DNA of 64,000 nt, from positions 6,262,854 to 6,326,853 of the forward strand of contig CP093830.1 in the NCBI GenBank assembly GCA_033063855.1, given 5' to 3'. The stretch's first letter is position 1, and every line of letters starts with the position of its first letter. Shown here one piece after another: positions 10,939 to 23,377 of the stretch. Made by a program: the position numbers and the translations under genes. Origin of the DNA: Smittia aterrima (lineage: Eukaryota > Arthropoda > Insecta > Diptera > Chironomidae). The notes beneath the pieces were generated by a model. That model was given only the letters and a program-made list of their open reading frames with translations, was not told the DNA's origin and did not search any database.

Positions 10939-11874
10939 AACCCTTTTTGATTAAATATGCAAATTCCCTTTTTTTCTAACTTTCGTAGAAAAATTGATTC
11001 AAAAGTAATTACAGGACCGCGAAATGTTTAGCGAACGGAAAAAGTTGGGTTGATTCTATTTTAAGCGAGGAATTCATTTTCTTTGGACATCGCGAAGAAG
11101 TTTCAATCGAACTGCAATTTGTGTTTGACATGATCCTCAACTGAACATCGAATGAATCTCATAATAAACAACTTCAACAGTTGATTTTACCGACAACTGC
11201 CGAAGAGTTAAACTCCAACTCGCAAGTCAATAAATCATGTTTCACTCGACCACAATACGTGACATACAAAATCTCCCTCGAGGGATCGAGGGGCAAGCAG
11301 CTTCATTGTCAATATTTTAAACATTTTATCGCCTTAATTTCATCTCGTTTATAATTGAAATCAATAATTTGTAATTAATGATAATCGTTGACTCTTTGTG
11401 TTCATTACATGAATACCTCTGGAAATTAAAATGTTTGGATAGTTTGTAACCAAACAGAGAGTAGTGACTCCTGAAACGAAGAAATCATTTAAAAATTTAT
11501 TTATTTGATTGTGAAGTGATAATTCTTCCAGAAACGAAAGCGTTTTTCTCATTTATGTTAATCATTTCGAAATGATTTAAATTTATAATTTAATTTTACA
11601 GAAACTCTCGGCAAACCCGTTTAAACACGCTTCATCCCTCGATGTCTTGGTTTGATGAAAGCGCGGAAATTGCGAGAGAAAAAAAATCGCTTAATTTATG
11701 AGTTTTTTCCTTCGCTTTTCAATTTAATTATTTGAGGCCACAAAAAATTGTTTCAAATTATGTTGAAATTATAAATGTAAACAAAAGAGAAACGCGCAGA
11801 GTTTTTTTTCTGCTGTTTTGCGCAAACATTTCTCGTTTAATTCCTCAACCCTTTTTGATTAAATATGCAAATTC
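10939..11874 (+). repeat. Dispersed direct repeat containing ATGCAAAT octamer
   Basis: The 28-bp units at 10939-10966 and 11847-11874 are identical and contain the POU octamer ATGCAAAT (10957-10964 and 11865-11872). Flanks are similar but diverged (a CGTTTAA-like block before, AAAGTAATTAC after), so the older duplicated unit is about 110 bp. A third, shorter relative lies at 18157-18175 (AACCCTTTTT then ATGCAAATTC). Confidence 0.6.
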
Positions 11875-13259
11875 ACTTTTTTCCGCTCGCTTCACCAAAG
11901 TATCGATTCGAAAGTAATTACGGATCGCTAATGCCATTTAATTATTCCCTGCAATGTCATTCTGGAGTCTTCCTCTGTCTTCGATAGGCTTAAGAAAAAA
12001 ATGTCACAATCTTCCTTTCGGGGATTTTTTATGTTAATTTGTTACGTGGCCATCGTGATTTTCTCCTCGTTTCGAAGCAGCAAAGAGAACAACTCTGTGA
12101 ACCACAAATTTCCATCGCAACATAAAACAGTTATCGAACTACTCAAATAACTTGATTTGAGCGCATCATAGAAAGTAAATAGAAAGCATTCTTATCGAGT
12201 TTCGTAACGATTTGAACGGAAATGTAGAAAATTCATTTACCTCCTTGTTTGGTCCACTCAACCCACATCCGTTCAACTTATAAAACATGAATATCATCTA
12301 CCTTCGCTTGCTTGCATCCACAGTTGAATCACATGAAGCATGAAATTTTCGTGTGAAAGGTTGGAAAACACATCAGACGGGGGTGTGAGTGATTGTGAAG
12401 GAAAAACTATGAAGGAAGACATAAAACTTTCGGAAAATACAAGCAAATTTTGTCGATGAGGGATAACTGACGAAAGGGTCAACGAAGTTTAAGATTGAAC
12501 TCTTTCGAATATGAGAACAAAACTTGGAAACTCTCCCAACAATTATTCAATAACTTATCGGTGTAGTCGTAGAGATGCGTTCCATAACCATGGCCCCGGT
12601 CATTTGATGCACTTGCTTAGGGAATAGTCGAATCTATTCAAATTAATTAATTATATTCGAAAGAGAATAAGTCCCCGGTTTTCAAGCTTTTTGTTATTGT
12701 CTGCATAAAGGTTCGCACTCATTTGCTTGTAGGGACGAGAGACGACGACGATGGAGGAGGTTGAGAGGCGAAGTGGGGAGTGAGTCAAGCCACACACTTT
12801 CAAAAGACCAAAGCATTAGTTTTAGAAAATTAGAATATGCTAATGTGTACTTATAGATAGGAAAATGGAAAATTTACAATTTCATTATTGTATTGGATAG
12901 TAAGAGATGAACACCAGCAAACATTGTGGCTAGAGGAGCTGTAGGCAGAATGGGAAGTGCTCGTTCTCCTTTCGAAGCATTGCACGAAACACATTCAGCC
13001 CATTCCAAGCCCAAATTAGAAAATCTAATGAGTGTGAAGGATGTTGTGTTTCATTATTCATCATCGTCTCGATGGAAAAGTTTTTCCTCTACTCGGAGAA
13101 GAGAATGTTTTGATTTTCATTCTCCTCAGTTCTCCCTTACATTTGAAATGTAACTTTTCGCCCAAGCAAAAAACAAAATATTCCTCAAATAGAAATAAAA
13201 GCTTTCATCAGTTGAAACTTCTTTAAACAGAAAAAATAAAGGAGCTTTCGTGTGAGATT

Positions 13260-13790
13260 GTGTTAGTGTTGCACAAAAAAAATGTTTTTTTTCGGTTTTA
13301 TGCTTCGAAGTGCAGCGCGAGAAAATATTCTTCGTTCTCTCGCGTTTAATTCTCTCGCTCTCGGTTTTTCTTCGCTCTCGGATATTTCTCGGATATTTTT
13401 CTCGATCCGACCTCGTGTTTCTTGCAACTTTTCTGCAAACACTTGGCGTGTATGGGTGTGCGGATCGAGAAGAATAATGAGGAAATGTTCGATGTGTAGA
13501 GTGAAGGGAGACGAACGAGCGAGCGGTGTGAGAGTTTCTGTTCTCCGTTCTGTCCGATACATACGGACGAACATGCAAAGCCGGTCTCTTTTCTGTCGGC
13601 TTGGGGAGGGCGCCTTCTCGATATAAAACAAAAATAATTTTTTATTTCAGTAATCAGTTAATTTTTAAATTTCGTTGCATGCGGAATGCTTTTCTCGTGT
13701 TCGTGGTTGTCTCAGACGCTTGGCCGGCGCGCAACGAGAGAAAAAATATAAACACACAGTCAAGGGGCGATATGTGTGCACGTATATAAT
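13260..13790. promoter_or_regulatory. CpG-richer block, possible pdm3 promoter/5' exon
   Basis: Base composition departs from the surrounding AT-rich DNA: repeated CTCGG, GCGAG and CGGA words, alternating ORFs on both strands, then a TATATAA near 13783. Such blocks often mark core promoters or 5' exons of developmental genes. I cannot see a definite initiator or a donor joining to 19676, so this is a weak call. Confidence 0.22.
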
Positions 13791-15456
13791 CGAAATAAGG
13801 AATGAACCCTTTTTCCGACCCATCCGATGAATAATAATAATAATTATAAGTTTTCTTGTTTTCTGGATGGCAAAGTTGAAGTCGACATCGTAGTTTGTTA
13901 TTTACGTTTGAGGCGCGTGGATCGATGTTTCGCTGTTAATGTTTCTCTGGATATTTGAGCAGTAATAAAGAAATATTTCTTTGGATTTTTTGAGGAACGT
14001 CAAAAACTTTTATTGACAAAAGAGAAAGAAAAAAAATAATAATTCGAAACTTCTGTTGGTGAAATGTGAAAAATCGACTACGACGAAAAGTGATTTAGTG
14101 AAACAAGTGGTGGAATAAAAAAAAAACTCAAAATATTTAATGGATTTAAAAATAAACACAACAAGAATTTCTCCATCGGCCACACGATACGCATAACGTT
14201 TCTTACATCTCATCAACTTGCGTAGGTGTCATCATTAAAAAATTTAATTTCTTTTTCTCACTTCGACTTCTCGGCCTTCGCATCGTTGAAGGAAGAGCGG
14301 GCGAATTTAAATGATGTTTGATGTGACAACGTGAACGATATTAAAAACATAATTAATTCAGCTGACTGACAAAGTATCATGACGTGTTGTGAAAATGTCA
14401 CTTTGGAGTTGAAAATGTTTACTGCCGAGAGTGAGTGAGAGCGAAGTTTATGTGTGAATTCGAATCTTGTTTGATGTCGTTGACGACAATCATGATAATC
14501 ATGACAAATGTGCGGTAAAGACTCTCTCAACCTTCCTGTGGGAGTTTGAGTTGACTTTGGTTTCAAAAGGACTGAGGTTCTTGTGTTAAAACGTCGTTGA
14601 ATATTGAAGACATGTGTCGAAGAGATTGCTGACCCGAAAGTGAAGAATTCTTGCGGTTGACAAGATTTCGGAATCTTGTGGAAACTCAATGCACGAGAAT
14701 CTTGATTTCTTTGTATTAAGATTAATTCTTGTTTTTAAAAAATTGAGAAATATTTTTTTATTGCTTTGTGGGTTAGGGTGAAATGTTTTTCTCTAACTCT
14801 TGAGATCACAGCTCAATTCTCTTAAAATTAATTTTCTGATTTTTCTAAAATAAAAAAATCTTAAAGTCATCAAGTTCCTTCAAACGAAACCGTCGGAAGT
14901 TGTTTTCAATTTATTTCAATTTCCCTTTCCTTGAGGAAAAAAAATTGTCTTCAGTTTCACAAAAGGAAAAAGCATCAAGATCATAATCGGAACCAAAAGA
15001 AACATCGTGTTAAACGCTGACAACAGCAAAATACAAGACCGACCTACATCAACATTGTCGCGTGCTCGTCTTTCTTTTACGGAAAAAAAAACTTTTTCCC
15101 CCGCTCACTGAAAAAATATTTATAACAGTTTCTGTGGGAATTCCGGAGCTTCCTTTCTTCTCTGTCTGGTGTGCGTTTGTTTTTTTGTGGAGTGTCTTCT
15201 GTGGTTTATGAATGTTTGCTCATGGATATTTTGCTTTAGTATCGTGTCGAATTATTTCATATCTGAAAGAATCTAAGAACGGAATTCGTTGGCTAATGAT
15301 TGCGAGTTGATAAACTAATGGTCGATTGGTTTCACATCAAAAACTTCTCGAGTTGTTCAAGAGATTAGCTTCGGCCCGACACGATATTCAAATTAGCAAT
15401 TAAACGCGAACTGAAAGCTCAAGAAACAACGGAAAACAGAACTTGCAATTGAGACT

Positions 15457-18400
15457 CGCGCTGCATAATCAGATCGATACACAATTATGCTTTTAATGTA
15501 GTCGAATGTGTGTTCATGTATCGGTTTGTGAATGTTCAAGCGACGAGACGTAAGAAGAAGAAATGATTTCTTAATGAAACAGCACGAAGAGCAGAGAAGA
15601 AAAAGAAGAAATTGAACACAAAAGTGCAACAAAAATCATCAACGAAAGTCGATCGCAACTGAATGAGTGGGCAGTTGAGAAAGAGAGAGAGAGAGAAACT
15701 TATTAAGAAGCAAAAGAAATTAAAGCAGATAAGATTAAGAACGTTCAGCGAAGAGTTAAACAAGAAATGAAAGACCACCGGCAAACGTGAGCGAGAGCAA
15801 ACGATCGAAGCATAAATATTTTTGTGATTGAAGAGCATAGCGTTAAATCTTTTTCTGATAAGAACAAATCGACACGGCATCGATTGAAAAATAGAATTTT
15901 CTCTGACTCAGCTCAACTCAACGACATTCGTTCGCGCTTGTTGTTCATGTTTGTTTGTTCCATTCTCCCTCGACTCGACTCCTTTCATTTCGATGACTAA
16001 TTAAACATACTTTGAACCGTTAAATTGGAGCGATAATTGTCACCAGCGCAGAGTTGAGAAAACTGCGCCATATGCGAAGTTGGAGCTCTCGAGAACCAGT
16101 CGAAGCTTGTTTAATCGGCAATTATGCATTAATCAAGTCTCAAATCAATTAGTTGGCTTTACAAAGGCTCCAATTTCAAAACGGGCAATGATTAACGCAT
16201 TAAACGCTCAACTTAGGACAAAAACAGGCAGAGCAGGCAATAACTCGCCGTCGTCGAGCTTGCGAGTGAGTGTGTACAATCAAAGTCATTGTGAATGTAA
16301 ATTCCTAATGAAAACTTACACAACTGGATGCAGAAATGCAATTGGCAACTTTGTCCGAATGATTGTTTCGATAATTCATTCCAAAGGTGATTATGTGGGT
16401 GACTACATCATCTTAACAATTTTCGCATTGTTTGATGATGAGAACAGATGGAATCATTTGGATGGTTCAACTGGTCACCCATCAGATATTATTCAAACGG
16501 CAATTGTAATTAACAGCTTTTCAATTGATCTCATGCATTTCTGTAATGCAAGTCGCAAGTTTAATGCTGCAATAATCGAGAGTTAATTAGAGAAAATATC
16601 GACTTTGTCGCGAAAATTTTCTCCCTGAGCTTTGTCATTGTCTCAAAGTCTCTGACCATCTGGCAAGCAGTCAAATAAAAAACGCGTTTCTAATAATTGA
16701 GTCTAATTAAGTGAAGCAATTCACAAAGACGCCAAATACGGTTAATTTGTTTGTGTTCTCGAAGAGAGAATGACTGAGTTTCTTCTTTTCCGCGCTAGCC
16801 CGTTTAAATATCATTCTAATTATTCGTCAAGGATATTTTCATTAAGCATAATTAAGTTCGGAGAGAACGAGTTTAGTTCAGCGATTCTCATTCATCACAC
16901 TTACACACACGCAACAGAAAATTAGCGAGTGAAATAGTCTGTGACATTAAAGCGAGTCAGTGAATTCAAGAGCATCGAAGTTTAATTAATTTATGAAAAG
17001 TTCTTGAGATCATTCTGCTCCTCATCGTCATTAAATATTGAGAATCAACAACGTGAGTGGAACAAATTGAGGCGGCTCTAAGAAGGGGAAATGAAAAACG
17101 AGAGTATTGTAATTGCACAACAAGCACATTATAATTTTGTTAACATTAAAACAAGCACATAAAGATAGATGCCCGTTATTAAATTAACACAAAGTTGCAT
17201 GCTAATTGCCTTCGAGTTTTCAACTCAATTCCTGTTAATAATATCGTTCGTTCAAGGCGCACTCATTGAAGACTGTCGAGCTCTCGAACAACAAACGTGT
17301 GAGTGGCGCGTATTTATAATTTCTTAGCTTTTTTAATTAATGAGATCAAAAGACTTGCGTGCGTCACAACGTGAAAATTATCACAGAATCGAGAGAACAA
17401 AAAAAACCAAAATTAAATGAGGAAAATAATCATTTTTCACACTCGGACGTAAGAAATGTTTCGGGGAATTTCAGCAAAAAGATTCTCGTAGTTTTGTAAG
17501 CGATTATTAATTGTGGCTCGGGCGTAATCGCGAGTAATTTATTGTTTTTGGGGTCGGCTGAAAAATTCCGTCACAATTGCATTAAAAAAATAATTTTCTT
17601 AGAAAATGTGAAGTCAAATTGAATTCTTTTTCAATTAAACTCAGACGAAACTTGCGTACGAGCCAAAACTTCATCAAAACACAAAACATAATTACACATT
17701 TGCGCGCCACTATAATTTCATTTCATTCCATACTTAATAACGAGTCGTTGAGTAAAATAAAAAAATTTGCTGAAGGAGAGTCTTCAGTAACGTTCACTGA
17801 CTCATTTCTCACCCCTTCTCGAATAAGGTCGACGAGCTGAATTGTTGATGTAATTACTCCCGCTTTTCGCTAAATAATAATCGCTCGACAAACTTCAATG
17901 TGTTTTCCAATTCGATTTCAAATTTAAATTTTCAATGCAATTTCTGCCATTTCGATTAATTTTTCTTTCTTGCTTTTAAATTTTTCATTAATCAGAAGGA
18001 AAGGGTCGCTCGAAGCCTAATTCGATCGCCAAGCAGGGGGTTAAACGTATTGATTTTTTACACATTTCCTCATTAACTCAATTTTTAATTTGATTTTTTT
18101 CTCTCCTTCGTTTCTGCTGTTGCTGAATCGATTGCGGGATTTTGCGTCGTCGCGTAACCCTTTTTATGCAAATTCGACAGGATTTTTTTTCGCTTCCACC
18201 CCTTCATTACAATTTGTAATTTTAATTTTTCATGTTGAGTCTAATTAAACCCTCTTCCTTCTTCTTTTGTCTTCGCCACTCTTGCTTTGGTCGTCGCTCG
18301 AGAATCTTGATGGTGATTCATGCCGCATGAGCTGCTGCTTAATTTCACTTCTTTCGTCAAGTTTTGATTATGCATTCTCGGTTTTTATTTCTCATTATTG

Positions 18401-21400
18401 TTGTCGTCAAATGATTGCAGCGTGGCAATTCAACTTATCCACTTATCATCATCTCCACCATCATCATCGTAGTCGTTGTTCGTCGTAATTTCCACAAAGC
18501 ACATTTTAATTATTATTTTAATCAGTTTTTTCCTCTCGCCGTCACCAGGAAGACTTATTGTCGTTGCTGATGTTTTGAGTTTTCGGTCATTCTGATGGAA
18601 ATGACTTTGTGAGCGGCCGACGAGAAGAGACAGCGACAAAAATTGAATCAAAAATAAATGAGAATCGAGACAACAACGGCGAACGAGTTAATGAGAGAAT
18701 GGAAAATGTTTGTCGATGACCGAGAGGGATGAGAAGTTGTAAGAGATCCTGTCTTTGCATAATTTATTGTTCGGGTAATTTTCCCTTCGAAATCTCAATC
18801 GTTTCGTTCCTCAAGTCAGCGTTTTCTTCGAATGTGTTAGTCGATGGTGTGGGAGAAGCTGAGGTGAAGAAAACTCAATGAAAATTTGCATTTTCGATGA
18901 AATCTTTGCCGAATAGAGCGACCAGGACATGCTTGAAAATGAGATTAAGTGACAAGAATTGTCCGTGATTAAAATTAGTTCTAAACTTGTCGATGAAAAT
19001 CTTTTCTTGGTTTCAACGAAAGGAGGACGAAGGTGGCAATGGTTTGCCTCCCTAAACTTTCCGTTTGCATGTTTCATTGAAAATTTTCTTTTCGATGTGT
19101 TAGTTTTAAAATCCTTTCGAAGCTTAAAACTATTTTCTAATGTAACTCAAACCACTTGGAGTGTGAGAATGAAGGGCATTTATTAGTCTCCTTGCAAGCC
19201 TTTTACATGGACGAATGAATTCATTTTCTTATTTGATACTGCGACTGTCAGCACAACATCAGCCCTCGCTTCTTCCAGAGCATTATTAAATAATTTCTAG
19301 AAATAAGAAGAAAAGTCTTCGAGACGACGATGATGATGTTAGTTTCCAATGGGTTGCTTCTCAAATCCATCATTAGATGGATCTTTACTTAAATCGTCCC
19401 CTCTCCATGCCTTCGCTGTTTCAAATCCTTTCTCGCCTAGCCGCATCATAATGGAAATTCCTTAATTAATTTAAAGGAAAGATTTCTGTAAGACTTGTGG
19501 GTTGGGTTGAGAGATGTTCAAGAAAATCCTGAGCGAGAAAGGCTTTCACAGTGAGCGGCGCGTTGAATAATTTAATCACAGGCTTTGAATTCAATCGATA
19601 GACATTCGAAAACTTCAAGTTTGACGCCTGCTAACTCATAATTAGAGCTAAGTTTTCATATTTTCCTCTTTACAGATAAGCGCTCAGCTGTATCAACGAT
19701 GAAAGATTAATAAGATGAACGACACCGTCGAGACAGGAAAATGTTGTGACTTGTGAGTTGAACAGACTATGGAGATTGATGTCAAAGACGAAGAGCTGAA
19801 TAACAACAACAATCAAAGCACAAACGGAGCTTCGAAGCTGATTGACACGATCAACAATAACGTCGACTGTTTGTTCGAAAAATTCAGTGAAAGTGCGACG
19901 AAGATTGACGCGGATGAGAGCTCATTGCCATCGCCAAAGGCAATGCTAGAGACCATAATGCCTTGCGAGAAACTCTGCAACAGCTTCCGGCAAATTGCTG
20001 ACGACCTTGGCGGTGGTGATGTGATAAAGACACATATAAAGCATGAGATAAGTGAACCAAAACTGGGAAGCGACGGAGAAGAGTTTGGACGAGATCAGTT
20101 TCCTTTAAATTTGAAGTCGATTCGACATGGCAACGAGTTGAAACATGCATTGAATGTGAGTAGCTTCGTTCATTTTTACATCAACGTCAAGATTAATGAA
20201 TCTGGGCACGAAAGTCACCACCACTGATGTTTGCCTTCCCTTCTCACCCTCAATTCACCTGCTCCCGACCCTCAACCCTTTGTTATTTTTCCATCATCTC
20301 ATTCCGGTTCACAATTTGATCCATCGCAACATTTACAGGACACACGGCACATGAGATGAGATTCGCATAAAAAAATTCTGATGCTTCGTACGATGCGATT
20401 TAATTTATTTTCAAACCTCCACTCTCACTCTCCACCCCATCCAACGAAGTCATCAGAGAAAAAAATCGCGAAAAAATTTCTGCCCATTGTGACGGTCATT
20501 GTTGATGATTTTTTTTTGTTTCTGTTCGTCCATCGGCCGACTCGTTCGCTTTTCTGTTCCTGCTCATTTCTCATTCTCCGAAGTATTTTTTTTCATCGCA
20601 ATTCAGAGAAAAAAGTTAAAATAAAAATTCGTTTCGTTCGCCAAATGGGGTTAAATTAACGCCAAAGCCAAAGCGAAAGCGATGCGAGAAGGAGGAAAAT
20701 TCGACGCCGAAATTTGTGCATTGAGAACGAATCGCGCAAAAAAATCTCTTCGTGTGTTTGTTCATTTCCTCAAACTCCACGAAAACTTTTCGTGTTCTCC
20801 TCGTCCTCGATGTGTGTCCAACGAAACGCGAAAAAAAATCCCCGCAAAAAATCATGAAAATATTTTATTATTGTTGTGGACTTTTGCAGGCTCAACGGCA
20901 GCGTCTCCGTCTCCACACAACGGACACACATCGATTTTCTCTTTTTCGTGGATTTTTAATTTCATTTCGCTGGAAGGAAAATTCGGCAACGGAATTCAGT
21001 AATTTTGATTATTTTTCGAGTAAATTTTGAATTGTTAATTATCGGAAGCTTCAAGCGATCTTCCCAGAAAGATTATTGAGCAATCATCCATTGATGGTTC
21101 GGCTAACACTTCTGTCAACTTTTCTTCGCCTCAACAAGTTCAATGAAATGTTCTCACTTGCTTTAACCCAAACACTCGAAGCTCGTCGGCGATTGCAGAG
21201 GCGACAACAACAATAAACGTTGTTGATGTAAAATATTTTCCCTCTGAGGTATTTTTCTTTCTTTCTCGTCGTTCGCATAACGTGAGTCGTCGAGGGAATC
21301 CCGAAAAACGGAAAAAAGGGCAAACGACTCAAGCGATGAGAAAGGAAATTCCTTCGCAACCTTTTTCCTCGGTTTGTTCTCACAACACTAAACGCCAGAT

Positions 21401-23377
21401 AAAAGTTAACCGACAACCTGTTGATCGCTGACATAAGAACTTTTTCCTTTGATGAATGGAATGAGAGTGAAGTGAATCGTCTTGGGACAAAGTTCAAATT
21501 GTTTTTTTGGGTAAAATTTATTTCACTTCATTAGCTTTCATCCGAAGCGATCGTCCAAGGAATTTATTTAACAAACTCTTCTTGCGTATTCGATGAATTC
21601 TTTGATACTTTTATCTCTTCGGCTTCAGTCTGCTCAGTTCGGATTCTGTTGCGCCACCGGCGATCATTAAATGAGATTTTTCTTCTCTGCTTAATTTCAT
21701 TTTCTTAAATTAATCAGCGAGAGAGACGAAGAAAAATTAAAAATTGTGCAAAGATTTTAATTTCGTTGCTCGAATAAATTTATTATTAAAGCAGCAAAAC
21801 ATTTCGGCGGTTTATAATTATGCTGCCATGAGGGCATCAAACAAGCGTCGAGAGTTTAATTTTCTTTCTGCATTTGCTTCGACGAACTCACTCGAGCCCT
21901 TGAGACTCATTAAACTGTTGCGCATTTTTATTTCTTTCCCGGCTTCGATGAATTTATTGCTAATAATTATACATTTTCATAACAAAATAAAAAATTAAGA
22001 ACGAAGCGAAATGAGAAGGGAAAATGAGCCTTTAATTAATGTTTGGTTGGCTTGAGGAGTTTCGACGAATGCAGAGCAGCTTTGAAGATGAATTCGTGTG
22101 AGTGAGGAAGATCAGTGACGTCATTCACTAAATATTAATTATATGCATCATCTTATTTCACCGATATGGGCATTGGCACTTAATCATCGCTTTCTTCTCT
22201 TTGCTCCTTCTGTCCATCTCCGTCTCGTTCACTCTTCCTCCTCTTCATGATCCGCAGTTTTAATCACATTTTATGCGACTGCGAGCGAACGAGCGAAGAG
22301 AAATGAAATCATTTAAATTATTATTGCATTAATGCGATTTATAATGAAGCTGAAAGTTTATTGCGAGATGTCTTCTTGCAGTTGATGTTGAGAGCGCGAA
22401 AATCTGGCAACGCGAACGAGCATAAATTGTGTCGAGAAACTAAACAATTCATCAAATTTAAATCGTCACTTGAAGGTCAGCAGAGCGATTGCGCAAAGAG
22501 ATCTTTAAATTTTAAATCTCTTTGTCGTTCTTGACGACAAATCAGAGCTCGAAGCAGAACTTCAGCCTTTGAACTCAATCGCAAGTTGCGTCAGGAGCTT
22601 ATTTGTGTTGGTTCTTTAATTTAAATTCTTAATTGAATTTCAATGCTCAGCTTCGTTGTTCATGTTGTATGCAAATTATTGTTCGATTTGAATTTTTCTC
22701 GTTTTCATCCTTTGTTGGCGAATGATAAACATGGCGAGCTACAGACATGACGTGGACTGAGAAAGAGATGAAGACAAATGAGTTTAAAAGATTTTTTGTT
22801 CGTTTGATGAGTTCAATCGATTTCGTTGCTGATTAGTTTTGAAGTTGATCAAAAGTCGAAAGCATCGCAATTGTCACTTCTGTCTCGTCACCTCCATTCG
22901 ACAATTTATTCCGTCATCATCAATAATTCAACAGCTTATTTATGCTGGACTGGGATGTTGACAGACGGCGACAGCGATTACTCAAGTTCTTCAGCGAAAT
23001 CTCAATTCTGATTCGGCCACCGCCACAGCTTCTCATTAGCCAACGATCGAGTCAACTGCTCGACGTCATTATGCAAAGCGAAAACAGATTTTCCAGCATA
23101 AAGTTGAATTATTGAAATTTATTTAAATTGAACGAATCGAAATCATTATCAATCGCGAAAACATTTCCAACTCGCAAGACGATTCAATTTAATTAATGAA
23201 CTTTCCAACATTTTTTTTTCTTCATTTCCTTCGATGCATAATGAACTGAAGAACGCTGGCGAGTCTTTGCATAAATGCAAATGCGCCTTCTGACCATTCT
23301 TGATGCTCCTGCACTCGCTAATGGATAACGGCGACCACCAATTGACTCGCTTTAAGCTCAAATTGAACTTCATTCAA
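15457..23377 (+). repeat. Inverted duplication, copy 1 (pdm3 5' region and intron 1)
   Basis: The reverse complement of this segment recurs at 41643-48178. Matching blocks are 23377-21609 to 41643-43411 (constant offset, nearly identical), 21431-20250 to about 44905-46063, 19163-18433 to about 46242-46940 (more diverged) and 16262-15457 to about 47374-48178. Copy 1 segments absent from copy 2 are 21432-21608, 19164-20249 (with pdm3 exon 1) and most of 16263-18360. The arms face each other across 18.3 kb holding pdm3 exons 2-8, the zinc-finger gene and the 40326 gene. Confidence 0.93.
19676..19768 (+). promoter_or_regulatory. pdm3: 5' UTR part of pdm3 exon with short upstream ORFs
   Basis: A TTTCCTCTTTACAG acceptor ends at 19675. 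The 93-nt leader then holds two short ORFs before the main ATG: ATG AAA GAT TAA at 19699-19710 and a 13-codon ORF at 19715-19756 (MNDTVETGKCCDL). An in-frame TGA precedes the main ATG at 19769, which fixes that start. The uORFs could lower translation of pdm3; that is inference. Confidence 0.6.

Larger units (their letters stand above)
10500..19675. other. Non-coding 5' region of pdm3
   Basis: Nine kb without a supportable coding gene. It holds a 28-bp direct repeat with an octamer (10939 and 11847), a CpG-richer block at 13260-13790, the outer part of the inverted duplication (from 15457) and the acceptor of the exon that starts at 19676. ORFs here (such as 13126-13578 minus and 16080-16586 plus) lack domains and start at non-ATG codons or overlap on opposite strands. 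It is likely pdm3 5' UTR introns plus regulatory DNA; where transcription starts is not visible. Confidence 0.5.

Noticed and set aside
13126..13631. Long overlapping open frames on both strands
   Set aside because: They come from a CpG-richer, stop-poor block. Opposite-strand frames of similar length with Arg/Ser-rich translations point to composition, not coding.
16080..16586. 168-residue plus-strand open frame
   Set aside because: It starts at a non-ATG codon, has no domain or splice context, and half of it lies in duplicated non-coding DNA with no sign of codon constraint.
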